A DNA stretch of 64,000 nucleotides from Mycetocola_A sp015752285 (GTDB lineage Bacteria; Actinomycetota; Actinomycetes; Actinomycetales; Microbacteriaceae), in contig NZ_JADOUY010000003.1 of the NCBI RefSeq assembly GCF_015752285.1, positions 248,001-312,000 of the forward strand, read 5' to 3'. Shown here piece after piece: positions 42,231 to 50,209 of this stretch. Numbering within the stretch: the stretch's first letter is position 1; every line of letters starts with the position of its first letter. The notes below the pieces were generated by a model, which was not told the DNA's origin, searched no databases, and saw only the letters and a program-made list of their open reading frames with translations. Made by a program: the position numbers and the translations under genes.

Positions 42231-43067
42231 TCAGCCCAGTCGGGTGTGACGCAGAGACGCCGTACTGGGATCGTCTGCTGAGGCGTTCAGATGGAACTCG
42301 AACCTGCTGCGATCGCCGCGATGGTACGCGACGAAATACTCCATCGGCCGGTCGTTCTCGTCGTAGCCGACGCTGCGCAGAACGAGCAGCGCCTGTCCGC
42401 TACCCACCCCGAGCAGAGCGCCCTGCTCCTCGGTCGCCGATGTGGCCTCGGCGGAGCGCACGCCGCGAACCGCTCGGATGCCGTGGGTCGCGAGAAGCGC
42501 GTAAAGCGACTGGTCGCGCAGGTCGGCGTCGAGCACCAGCAGGCCGATCTGGTGCGGGAGGTACGTCGTCGACCAGGACCATGGCTCGTCGTCGACATGC
42601 CGGAGTCGTTCGATGACGACGACGGGTGCGCCTGGCGCGACGCTGAGGGCATCCGCCACCTCGTCACTGGCAGGAGCGACCTGCTGCATGCGCACATCGC
42701 TGTGCACGTGACCGCCGCGGGCGGCGACCTCTTCGTAGAGACCGGTCAGGGTGTGGACCAGGCTCTCCGGCGTCTTCTGGTGGGCGACGAACGTGCCCTT
42801 GCCTTTCACCCGTTCGATCACTCCCTGGTGTTCGAGCTGCGAGAGCGCCTGCCTCACAACCGTGCGTGACACCCCGAACTGCTCACAGAGGCGGTGCTCT
42901 CCTGGCAGCAGGTCGCCGGGGCGCAGACCGAGCCGGGCGATGTCGTCGATGATCCGATGCTTGAGCTGGTGGTACATCGGCACGGGAGCCTGCCGGTCGA
43001 TGTCTGCGGCGGTGCCGCGGTCGACGTCGGCACGGTGGTCGGCAGGAGGGTCGGTGGTGAGAGTCAC
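42231..43067 (-). CDS. GntR-family transcriptional regulator, HutC/UTRA subfamily
   Basis: This is a 278-residue regulator. The winged helix begins near residue 30 (PMYHQLKHRIIDDIARLGLRPGD, of which LLPGEHRLCEQFGVSRTVVR follows), and the UTRA ligand domain fills the C-terminal 165 residues (VVIERLRHVDDEPW; EYFVAYHRGDRSRFEF). It probably senses a sugar or sugar phosphate and binds the TGTAATTACA boxes at 42176-42214 and 44513-44522. The start is GTG 43067. It is the last gene of rbsK-rbsD-gntR, so it is autoregulated if the upstream site is real. Confidence 0.93.
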   Translation of the reverse strand: MTLTTDPPADHRADVDRGTAADIDRQAPVPMYHQLKHRIIDDIARLGLRPGDLLPGEHRLCEQFGVSRTVVRQALSQLEHQGVIERVKGKGTFVAHQKTPESLVHTLTGLYEEVAARGGHVHSDVRMQQVAPASDEVADALSVAPGAPVVVIERLRHVDDEPWSWSTTYLPHQIGLLVLDADLRDQSLYALLATHGIRAVRGVRSAEATSATEEQGALLGVGSGQALLVLRSVGYDENDRPMEYFVAYHRGDRSRFEFHLNASADDPSTASLRHTRLG

Positions 43068-43088
43068 TGGGGTCGATTCTGAGCAGGA

Positions 43089-43493
43089 TTAGTACGCGAC
43101 GCCAGCCTGGAGGATGACGTTGGCGTACGGGGTGAATTCGCCGGAGCGCACGAACGCGCGGGCGTCGTGGGTCCGAAGCTTGAACGCGGCGTGCGGGACG
43201 AGTTCGATGGTGACGCCGAGCGGCTCGAGCCGTTCGCGGAGCCCCTGCAGAACGGCAGGGCTGTGCTCCTCCACCTCGGCCGAGACGATGGCCCCTTCGA
43301 CGACGAGTTCGGCGAGTACCGTGTCGAGAACGTCGAAGAACGCTGGGTCGCCTGGCCGGTATGCGAGGTCGACGCGTTCGGACCCGGCAGGGATCGGAAG
43401 GCCGGCGTCCGTGACGACGAGAAGGTCGGTGTGCCCGGTCTCTGAGATGATCCGCGAGAGTTGCGGATTGATCGTGGTGTGAGTGCTTCTCAT
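43089..43493 (-). CDS. rbsD: D-ribose pyranase (RbsD)
   Basis: This 134-residue mutarotase converts pyranose to furanose forms of ribose-like sugars before the kinase. The catalytic His is in SETGHTDLLVVTDAGLPIP, together with the conserved Asp. The C-terminal motif EFTPYANVILQAGVAY is typical. ATG 43493 overlaps the ribokinase stop (ATGA). It is a distant relative of the fucU at 28104, but is clearly the ribose branch. Confidence 0.93.
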   Translation of the reverse strand: MRSTHTTINPQLSRIISETGHTDLLVVTDAGLPIPAGSERVDLAYRPGDPAFFDVLDTVLAELVVEGAIVSAEVEEHSPAVLQGLRERLEPLGVTIELVPHAAFKLRTHDARAFVRSGEFTPYANVILQAGVAY

Positions 43494-44452
43494 CGGATGC
43501 CCGCATTCTGTGACGCGGCGAGGGCGTCGACGTCGTCCCGGTGAGGGAGGCTGGGGGAGGCGCCGCGTCTGGTGACGGTGAGCGCGCCGGCAGCGATGGC
43601 GCGACGGATGGCATCCGTGATGTCGAATCCGTCGGCGAGCGACGCACCGAGGTAGCCGGCGAATGCATCGCCTGCTGCTGTGGTGTCGACCGCGTCCACC
43701 CGGATGGAGTCGAAGCGGTCGACGCTGTCGGCGGTGACGAGCACGGCGCCCGCTGCGGCCATCGTGATGAGCGCGCTTGTCGCCCCTCGTGTTGTGAACC
43801 AGCGCCCGGCCTCGATGGCGGATGCCTCGTCGGTGACGGCGATGCCGGTGAGGATCGACGCTTCGGTCTCGTTGGGCGTCACGATATCGACCAATGGCCA
43901 GATGCTCTCGTCGAGCGTTGCGGCCGGTGCAGGGTCGAGCACGACGGTGAGCCCGGAGTCGTGCGCTTTGCGGATGGCGTACTGCGTGAGTGCCCATGGG
44001 ATCTCGAGCTGGGTGAGCAGTACCCGGCAGGTCGAGCCGAGTGCGTCGAACGCGGCGTCGATCTGTGTCTCGCTGAGGGAGGAATTGGCGAGCGGAACCA
44101 TGACGATGTCGTTCTCGCCCGAGTCGTCGACCCTGATGTGGGCGATCCCCGTCGGACCGGGGACAGCGACGACGTGGTCGATGTGCACGCCGGCATCACG
44201 CAGTCCACCGGTCACGAGGTCGGAGAAGAGGTCGGTGCCGACGCAGCCGACCATGTGCGCGTGGCCTCCGGCGAGCCCGGCCGCGACGGCCTGATTCGCG
44301 CCCTTGCCGCCGAGCACGAGGGTGAAGTCGTCACCGAGGATGGTTTCCCCCCTGGCCGGCAGCCGGGAGGAGAACGTGGTGAGGTCTGCGGTGATGCTGC
44401 CGACGATCAGCACGCCGCCTGGCGCGGATGCCGACGACTGTGTCTGGCTCAT
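43490..44452 (-). CDS. rbsK: Ribokinase (PfkB family)
   Basis: This 320-residue kinase phosphorylates ribose or a related sugar. PfkB signatures are LVLGGKGANQAVAAG at the N-terminus and VDTTAAGDAFAGYLGASL with the catalytic Asp. VDIVTPNETEASILTG gives the substrate-side NxxE motif. ATG 44452 is the start; the open frame continues to 45499 across the divergent gene and is not coding there. It is the first gene of a minus-strand operon with rbsD and gntR. Confidence 0.93.
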   Translation of the reverse strand: MSQTQSSASAPGGVLIVGSITADLTTFSSRLPARGETILGDDFTLVLGGKGANQAVAAGLAGGHAHMVGCVGTDLFSDLVTGGLRDAGVHIDHVVAVPGPTGIAHIRVDDSGENDIVMVPLANSSLSETQIDAAFDALGSTCRVLLTQLEIPWALTQYAIRKAHDSGLTVVLDPAPAATLDESIWPLVDIVTPNETEASILTGIAVTDEASAIEAGRWFTTRGATSALITMAAAGAVLVTADSVDRFDSIRVDAVDTTAAGDAFAGYLGASLADGFDITDAIRRAIAAGALTVTRRGASPSLPHRDDVDALAASQNAGIR

Positions 44453-44512
44453 TCTTGCCTTTCGCAGGGCGTTGCGCCCATCGCGGGCATCCGTCATGGA
44501 TGCCCTCTTGCC

Positions 44513-44522
44513 TGTCATTACA
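44513..44522. promoter_or_regulatory. Single GntR-type box between rbsK and transaldolase
   Basis: TGTCATTACA differs by one base from the TGTAATTACA units at 42182 and 42199. It is in the 159-base divergent gap, 61 bases from the rbsK start and 90 bases from the transaldolase start. Confidence 0.55.
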
Positions 44523-44611
44523 TTAGCGGACAGGTGGGCCAGCCTGTGAGGTTCCTGCGGGCTGAACTTGATACGCTGCCCGGACGAGAACCCGACCGCG
44601 AAGGTGCAGCC

Positions 44612-45271
44612 ATGACGACAGTTCCCCGTTTCTATGCCGACAGTGCCGACGTCGATGCGGTCACTGAACTGCTGGCTGACGGGCTCGTGCACGGCGTGAC
44701 GACCAACCCGACGATCCTCGAGCGGGGCGGCAGAACGGTGACGGACATTCCCGAGCTCTATGCCCGATGGGATGCGGAGGGCGCTCGGGAGATCTTTTTT
44801 CAGGCATGGGGTGCGACGACGGCCGAGATGCTCGGACACGCGGATGCGATCCTCACGCTCGGCGACAAGGCTGTCGTGAAGGTGCCTGCGACGCGAATCG
44901 GTTTCGCCGCGGCATCCGCTCTCGCCAGACGCGGCGCCGACGTGCTGGTGACCGCCGTGTACTCGCCTGCGCAGGCGCTCGCCGCTGCGACGCTCGGTGC
45001 CCGGTATATCGCCCCGTACCTCGGGCGTCTGAACGACGCGGGGAGGGACGGACTCTCCGAGATCTCCGTCATGCAGGAGTTGGTGGCCGCAAGCGGCACC
45101 GAGGTGCTCGCCGCGAGCCTGCGGAGTCCGGGCGACATCGTCGATCTGGCTTTGCACGGCGTCACCTGTTTCACCGCGGCGCCCCGCGTGCTGCTGGAAG
45201 CGCTGCAGCACGAGGTCAGCGACCGGTCGTCGGCGGAGTTCGATGCGGCGGTTGCCCGGGGGCTGGCGTAG
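44612..45271 (+). CDS. Transaldolase family / fructose-6-phosphate aldolase-like protein
   Basis: This is a 219-residue single-domain transaldolase of the TalC/FSA type. The Schiff-base Lys is in KAVVKVPATRIG, and the N-terminal strand carries FYADSADVDAV and HGVTTNPTIL. This small class either transfers dihydroxyacetone units or cleaves/forms ketose phosphates directly. ATG 44612 fits the family start. It is divergent from rbsK and shares its putative operator. Confidence 0.92.
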   Translation: MTTVPRFYADSADVDAVTELLADGLVHGVTTNPTILERGGRTVTDIPELYARWDAEGAREIFFQAWGATTAEMLGHADAILTLGDKAVVKVPATRIGFAAASALARRGADVLVTAVYSPAQALAAATLGARYIAPYLGRLNDAGRDGLSEISVMQELVAASGTEVLAASLRSPGDIVDLALHGVTCFTAAPRVLLEALQHEVSDRSSAEFDAAVARGLA

Positions 45272-45355
45272 CGGCATCCGTCGTCTGCTGTCGCCTGCTG
45301 CCTGCGTGCCCGCTGCCTGCTGCCTGCGTGGAGCTGCACTGTCGGGGTTGGGCGA

Positions 45356-45433
45356 CAAATTCAGGAGATCCTGTGCGACACGCCGCATGAGAGCGCTCTC
45401 GTGCGGCGTGTCGGTCAGAATCTCCTGAATTTG
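45356..45433. repeat. 78-base loopless palindrome between convergent genes
   Basis: The two 39-base halves are reverse complements around the centre 45394/45395. The outer AAATTCAGGAGAT/ATCTCCTGAATTT-type arms and inner GACACGCCGC/GCGGCGTGTC arms match, with about three mismatches and one G:T pair. The centre is GAGAGC/GCTCTC with no loop. It lies between converging transaldolase and GntR genes. A direct repeat, GCCTGCTGCCTGCGTG, occurs twice (45293-45308, 45315-45330) just before it. Confidence 0.75.
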
Positions 45434-45474
45434 CAGGGTTCGAGTGAATGTGGGCGGGGCGGCAGGAGCGGGGC

Positions 45475-46149
45475 TCAGGCGACCGCATCCCGGAGCCACT
45501 GCTCCACGCCCGAGATGTGCACGACGGTGAGCGCCTGGGCAAGCTCGGCGTCTCCGCGTTCGAGCGCGTCGACGATGGCGCGGTGCTCGGCGAGGGTGCG
45601 TCCGACCGAGTTCTCCTGGGTGAGACCCCGCCAGATGCGGGCTCGCACGGTGTGGCTCGAGAGCGATTCGATGAGGCTGGTGAGGTACCCGTTTCCTGCG
45701 ATCGCGACGATTGCACCGTGGAACTCGAGGTCGTGGGCGACGAGCCCCTCGACATCCGTGCTGTTGTCGACGGCCTCGATCTGCGAGCGCAGTGAGGCGA
45801 TCGCGCTGTCGGTCATCCGTCCGCTGGCAAGCGCGACCGCCGCCGGTTCGAGGATGCGTCGCACGGCGAACAGCTCGAGAATCGAGGAATCGTCGTGCAG
45901 GTCGACCACGAACGACATCGCCTCGAGCAGAAGGCGGGGTTCGAGCGAGGTGACATAGGTGCCATCGCCACGGCGGACGTCGAGCACGCGAATCACCTCG
46001 AGGGCCTTCACGGCTTCGCGCATCGAGCTGCGCGACAGTCCGAGCCGCTCGGACAGTTCCTTCTCAGGGGGCAATCGGTCGCCGGGACCGAGCGCACCCG
46101 AGATGATCATCTCTTTGATCTTGAGAATTGCCTCGTCGGTGACCGCCAT
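45475..46149 (-). CDS. FadR/GntR-family regulator with FCD domain
   Basis: This 224-residue regulator has an N-terminal winged helix (LPPEKELSERLGLSRSSMREAV) and an all-helical FCD domain with metal-binding Asp/His residues (VAHDLEFHGAIV, EHRAIVDALE). Such proteins usually respond to sugar acids or carboxylates, so it is a candidate controller of the fucose or importer genes. It lies 35 bases downstream of the MFS gene and probably shares its mRNA. Confidence 0.92.
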   Translation of the reverse strand: MAVTDEAILKIKEMIISGALGPGDRLPPEKELSERLGLSRSSMREAVKALEVIRVLDVRRGDGTYVTSLEPRLLLEAMSFVVDLHDDSSILELFAVRRILEPAAVALASGRMTDSAIASLRSQIEAVDNSTDVEGLVAHDLEFHGAIVAIAGNGYLTSLIESLSSHTVRARIWRGLTQENSVGRTLAEHRAIVDALERGDAELAQALTVVHISGVEQWLRDAVA

Positions 46150-46184
46150 GCAGAGATCCTATCTTTCCGCCGACGGCAGCGAGC

Positions 46185-47525
46185 CTACGTCAGCTTCTGC
46201 TGGTGTGCGTTCACCGGGATGAGCAGCAGAAGTCCGACGAAAATGACAAGAATGATGCCGAGGATGCCCCAGTACTGGGCGCCGCCGAAGGTCACGAAGA
46301 GGGCAAAAGCGGTCGGGGCGAGGAACGACACTGCGCGCCCCGTCGTGGCGTACAGACCGAACACCTCTCCCTCGCGTCCGGCCGGGATGAGACGGGCCAG
46401 GAACGACCGGGATGCCGACTGCGCCGGTCCGACGAACAGGCATAGCGCCAGACCGAACGTCCAGAAGACGACCTGGCCGCCATCGTGGAAGAAGAAGACC
46501 GCGAGTCCCGCGATGACGAGTCCGACGAGGGATGCCATGATCACCGGTTTCGCTCCGATCCGGTCATCGAGCAGTCCGACGGTCATCGTCGAGATGCCGG
46601 CGACGACGTTGGCGGCGATGGCGAAGACGATGACCTCGCCCGCTAAGAAGCCGAACGAGCCGGCGGCGAGCACGCCGCCGAAGGTGAAGACCCCGGCGAG
46701 GCCGTCACGGAAGACAGCGCTCGCCATGAGGAAGTACACGGTCTGGCGGCTCTCGTGCCAGAGCCGCGAAATGTCGGCAAACAGCCGGCGGTAGGACGCG
46801 AAGAAGCCGATCCTCGCCCGGCGAGCCCCGACGCCTTTGTATTCGGGAACCGAGAGCAGAACGGGCAGAGCGAAGACCCCGAACCAGATCGCCGAGATGA
46901 GCACGGTGACCCGGATGTCCATGGCGTTCTCGCTGGTGATCCCGAACAGCCCGACCTCGGGCTGGATGAGACCGAAGTACACGATGAGCAGGAGCACGAT
47001 GCCGCCGAGGTAGCCGAGGCCCCAGCCGATGCCCGATACCCGCCCGACGGTCCGAGGCGTGGAGACCTGGGCGAGCATGGCGTTGTAGTTGACGCCCGCG
47101 AACTCGAAGAAGACGTTGCCGGCGGCGACGAGGAAGAGGCCGAGCCAGAGGTACTGCTGCTCAGGGGCGACGAAGAACATGGCAGCGGTCAGGGCGACGA
47201 CGATGTAGGTGTTGACGGCCAGCCAGAACTTGCGACGCCCGGAACTGTCCGACCGCTGGCCGGTGACCGGTGCGAGCACGGCAATGAGCAGACCGGCGCC
47301 TGCGAGCGCCCAGCCGAGCTGGGCAGAAACAACAGCTTCGCCGCCGAACGCGTCGGAGGTGAGGTACACCGTGAAGACGAACGTGGTCACGACTGCGTTG
47401 AACGCCGCAGAGCCCCAGTCCCACAGGCCCCACGCGAAGACCCGTTTCGGGCTGATGTTCGAGGGTGCCTCCGAGAGAGCGGGCGCGACGGTCGCGGGTG
47501 TTCCGTCGCTGGCGTTCGTCGTCAT
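46185..47525 (-). CDS. MFS transporter, UMF1/Atg22-like family
   Basis: This is a 446-residue membrane protein with about twelve helices. The N-terminal FAWGLWDWGSAAFNAVVTTF and the later EFAGVNYNAMLAQVSTPRTVGRVSGIGW are characteristic of the UMF1 branch of major facilitator transporters. The substrate is unknown. It stands upstream of the FCD regulator and may be the transport side of the same regulon. Confidence 0.92.
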   Translation of the reverse strand: MTTNASDGTPATVAPALSEAPSNISPKRVFAWGLWDWGSAAFNAVVTTFVFTVYLTSDAFGGEAVVSAQLGWALAGAGLLIAVLAPVTGQRSDSSGRRKFWLAVNTYIVVALTAAMFFVAPEQQYLWLGLFLVAAGNVFFEFAGVNYNAMLAQVSTPRTVGRVSGIGWGLGYLGGIVLLLIVYFGLIQPEVGLFGITSENAMDIRVTVLISAIWFGVFALPVLLSVPEYKGVGARRARIGFFASYRRLFADISRLWHESRQTVYFLMASAVFRDGLAGVFTFGGVLAAGSFGFLAGEVIVFAIAANVVAGISTMTVGLLDDRIGAKPVIMASLVGLVIAGLAVFFFHDGGQVVFWTFGLALCLFVGPAQSASRSFLARLIPAGREGEVFGLYATTGRAVSFLAPTAFALFVTFGGAQYWGILGIILVIFVGLLLLIPVNAHQQKLT

Positions 47526-47642
47526 GAGGTCAGGCTAGTGGCATCACTTGGCGCGCAGGTGAAATTTTTCGCGTCACGTGGCACGAGCGGATGCCGCTGG
47601 TCGCGGGGCGGCGTGTGTGATGCCGCCAGCGCCTCAGTACAG

Positions 47643-48182
47643 CTAGTCGCGGAGTGGCCGGCCGGTCGCGTCGGTGACGAACCCGCTCGATCGGGCGAGG
47701 ATCATGATGCCCTCGATGAGGCCCCAGAGCGAACTGACCACCGCGAGCACTCCGAACGAAAGCACGGTGAGGAGCAGTTGCACGAGGCCAAGGCCGACGT
47801 AGCCGAGGTAGAAGCGGTGCACGCCGAAAGCGCCGAGGAAGATCCCGAACAGTCCGGCGGCGATCCGGCTCTTCGCTTCCGGGTCGTACGGCGGCGGAAA
47901 GTAGCCCTGCTGCTGGTAGCCGGGAGGAACCTGCCCGTAGGGTGCCTGCGGGTAAGGGCCCTGCTGCTGGTATGTCTGGCCCGGGTACGGCTGGCTCTGC
48001 TGCTGGTACGCCTGGCCCGAGTACGCCTGGCCCTGCTGCGGGTACGGCTGACCGTGGTGCGACTGGCTCTGATACGGCTGCGCCTGCTGCTGACCGTGCT
48101 GGTCGGGGCCGTGCTGGTCGGGATTCAGGGGCGGAGCGCTGGGCTCTGCCGGGGGGACGGGTGGCTGGGTGGCGTCACTCAT
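47643..48182 (-). CDS. TM2-domain membrane protein with Gln/Pro/Tyr-rich N-terminus
   Basis: This 179-residue protein starts with about 95 residues of low-complexity Gln/Pro/Tyr/Gly sequence containing recurring YQQQ and PYPGQ units. A TM2 domain follows (two helices joined by the GVHRFYLGYVGLGLVQLL turn). TM2 proteins are small membrane proteins of unknown role, common in Actinobacteria. It lies downstream of the response-regulator region but has a separate start. Confidence 0.9.
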   Translation of the reverse strand: MSDATQPPVPPAEPSAPPLNPDQHGPDQHGQQQAQPYQSQSHHGQPYPQQGQAYSGQAYQQQSQPYPGQTYQQQGPYPQAPYGQVPPGYQQQGYFPPPYDPEAKSRIAAGLFGIFLGAFGVHRFYLGYVGLGLVQLLLTVLSFGVLAVVSSLWGLIEGIMILARSSGFVTDATGRPLRD

Positions 48183-48207
48183 GCGGTCAGCCTAGTGGCG
48201 AGGGGTG

Positions 48208-48882
48208 TCACAGGAGTTTCCGTTCGAGTGCCCACGCGGTCAGCTCGTGCCTCGATGAGAGCTGCAGTTTGCGCAGCACACTCGACACGTGGGTTTCCAC
48301 GGTCTTCACCGAGATGAAGAGCGCCGACGCGACCTCCTTGTATGCGTACCCTCGCGCGATGAGCCGCATCACCTCCTGCTCGCGGGCAGATAGCCGGTCG
48401 AGCTCGTCAGACGCCTCGGCCGTCTCTCCGGTGACGGCACCGAACGCGTCGAGCACGAATCCGGCCAGCCGTGGCGAGAAAACGGCGTCGCCGTCGGCGA
48501 CGCGGCGTGCGGCATTCGAGACGTCAGCCCCTGATGCGCTCTTCGTGATGTAACCGCGGGCGCCGCTCCGGATGACGGTGACCACGTCATCGGCGGCATC
48601 CGACACGCTCAGGGCCAAGAACCGGGTGTGCGGAGCATGCGTCGCCGAACGGCGGATCACCTCGGCACCGCCCCCGCCGGTTCCACCGGGGAGGTGCACG
48701 TCGAGAAGAACGACCTGCGGCTGGGTCGCGGTGACGAGGTCGACGGCCTCGTCGACGGTGGCCGCTTCACCGAGGACGCGGATGTCGCCGGCCAGGTCTG
48801 CGCGGAGGCCGGACCGGAAGATCGAGTGGTCATCGACGATGACCACGGTGAGTTCGGTGCTCGTCGGTTCAGGTGTCGGCAT
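48208..48882 (-). CDS. NarL/LuxR-family response regulator
   Basis: This 224-residue protein has a receiver domain with phospho-acceptor Asp61 in VVLLDVHLPGG and a Lys near ARGYITKSASG. The LuxR-type helix-turn-helix is LSAREQEVMRLIARGYAYKEVA through ISVKTVETHVSSVLRKL. It overlaps the kinase gene's end by 14 bases, so the two form one operon and signalling pair. Output probably includes the divergent PspC/LiaF-like gene. Confidence 0.94.
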   Translation of the reverse strand: MPTPEPTSTELTVVIVDDHSIFRSGLRADLAGDIRVLGEAATVDEAVDLVTATQPQVVLLDVHLPGGTGGGGAEVIRRSATHAPHTRFLALSVSDAADDVVTVIRSGARGYITKSASGADVSNAARRVADGDAVFSPRLAGFVLDAFGAVTGETAEASDELDRLSAREQEVMRLIARGYAYKEVASALFISVKTVETHVSSVLRKLQLSSRHELTAWALERKLL

Positions 48883-50104
48883 GGAGTGCTCCGTCGGTGA
48901 GGGGGAGGAGGAGGCGGACTTCGGTTCCGGTACCGCCGGGGCCCGGGCGGAGTTCGGCGGTACCTCCGATCCGTCGCATCCGTCCGAGGATGGAATCGCG
49001 CACACCCATCCGGTCGTGAGGGATGTCGTCGAGGTTCAGGCCGGGTCCGCGGTCCGTCACGGTGAGTTCGACGGCGGTCTGCGAGGATTCGAGGTACACG
49101 GAGACGGTGCCGCCGGCGTGCCTGGCCGCGTTGAGCATCGCCTCGCGCGCTGCGCCGAGCAGGGCATCGGGCACACTGCTCGGGCTCTGGCCGGCGGCGA
49201 CGACGTCGATGTGAGCGACATACTCCTGCTCGATCACCGCGGCGATGCGACGCAGTTCGTCTGCTAGATCGACGGATGCTCCGGGTGATCCGGCGAAGAG
49301 CCAGTCGCGCAGTTCGCGCTCCTGTGCCCGCGCCAGACGGGAGGCTTCGCTCGCCGGATCGGCTTTTTGCTGGATGAGTGCCAGGGTCTGCAGCACGGAA
49401 TCGTGCAGGTGCGCTGCGATCTCGGCGCGATCGGCCTCGCGCACCCGCGCTGCGCGTTCGTCGGCGAGGTCGCGGGTGAGGCGCACCAGCCAGGGCGCGA
49501 CGACGATGGCCACGCCGACGAGCACGGCGAGTGCCGCAGAGAACACCGTCCACAGGTTCGGTTCGTCGCCGGTGACGAAGAAAAGAAGGATGCCGAGCGC
49601 CACGAGCACGAGGGCGCCAAGCGCCCGTACGAGCAGCGCAGAGGAAGACGATGACCGCTGGCGCCGCAGGTCGTCGAACTGCCGCCAGGCGAGACCGGCT
49701 CCGGCGAGCACCACGATCGCCGGAATGACGAACGCGAGCGGCAGGTCCGCTCCCAGACGGGATGCCACGAGCGCGCCGGCGGCGGCAAGGAGGGCGAGGC
49801 CGAGGAGGATCTCCGTCACCGGCGCCCTCCGGCGGTCGGGCTCGAGCCGGTCGGTGGGAGCGTCTGACGCCGTCGGTCGGGTGAGGGCGCGCTTGACCGG
49901 GGTGGGGGCATCCGTTCTGGTCGGAGTCGTCACCCACAGCCAGACATAGAACAGAAGACCGGAGCCACCGCACACGGCGAGGACGACGGTTGCCGTGCGC
50001 ACAAGGGCGAGAGGCAGACCGGTGTGGTCGGCGAACCCCGCGCAGACGCCACCGACGAGACGCACGGTCGGCCTGGTCATCACGGGGGTGTCCATACCAG
50101 CCAT
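48869..50104 (-). CDS. PspC-domain sensor histidine kinase
   Basis: This is a 411-residue kinase. It starts with a PspC domain (RLVGGVCAGFADHTGLPLALVR and a helix), followed by several transmembrane helices to about residue 190. The HisKA_3 dimerisation box has His in EIAAHLHDSVLQTLALI, and the C-terminal ATPase includes VTDRGPGLNLDDIPHDRMG. This resembles LiaS/DesK-type envelope-stress kinases. ATG 50104, 50095 and 50080 are all possible starts; the longest is given. Confidence 0.9.
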   Translation of the reverse strand: MAGMDTPVMTRPTVRLVGGVCAGFADHTGLPLALVRTATVVLAVCGGSGLLFYVWLWVTTPTRTDAPTPVKRALTRPTASDAPTDRLEPDRRRAPVTEILLGLALLAAAGALVASRLGADLPLAFVIPAIVVLAGAGLAWRQFDDLRRQRSSSSSALLVRALGALVLVALGILLFFVTGDEPNLWTVFSAALAVLVGVAIVVAPWLVRLTRDLADERAARVREADRAEIAAHLHDSVLQTLALIQQKADPASEASRLARAQERELRDWLFAGSPGASVDLADELRRIAAVIEQEYVAHIDVVAAGQSPSSVPDALLGAAREAMLNAARHAGGTVSVYLESSQTAVELTVTDRGPGLNLDDIPHDRMGVRDSILGRMRRIGGTAELRPGPGGTGTEVRLLLPLTDGALHADT

Positions 50105-50209
50105 CCAAGCACCCTGACCGAGCGAGCACAGCCGCCCCCGGTCGATCTCAGGGACGGATCAGGGGGATACCCCATGGCAGCGGCCGGGAGGCTCGACCAC
50201 ACTCGAACC

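Noticed and set aside
36606..45271. A sulfoquinovose (sulfo-transaldolase) pathway
   Set aside because: A transaldolase and a cupin isomerase are present, but I see no sulfoquinovosidase, sulfolactaldehyde enzyme or sulfonate exporter, so this was not claimed.
43490..45499. Reading rbsK as a 669-residue fusion
   Set aside because: The upstream part is antisense to the transaldolase gene and contains no domain. The PfkB domain begins right after ATG 44452.
46755..48317. Plus-strand frame of 520 residues
   Set aside because: Antisense to the MFS transporter and TM2 genes; the product is a charged, repetitive shadow.
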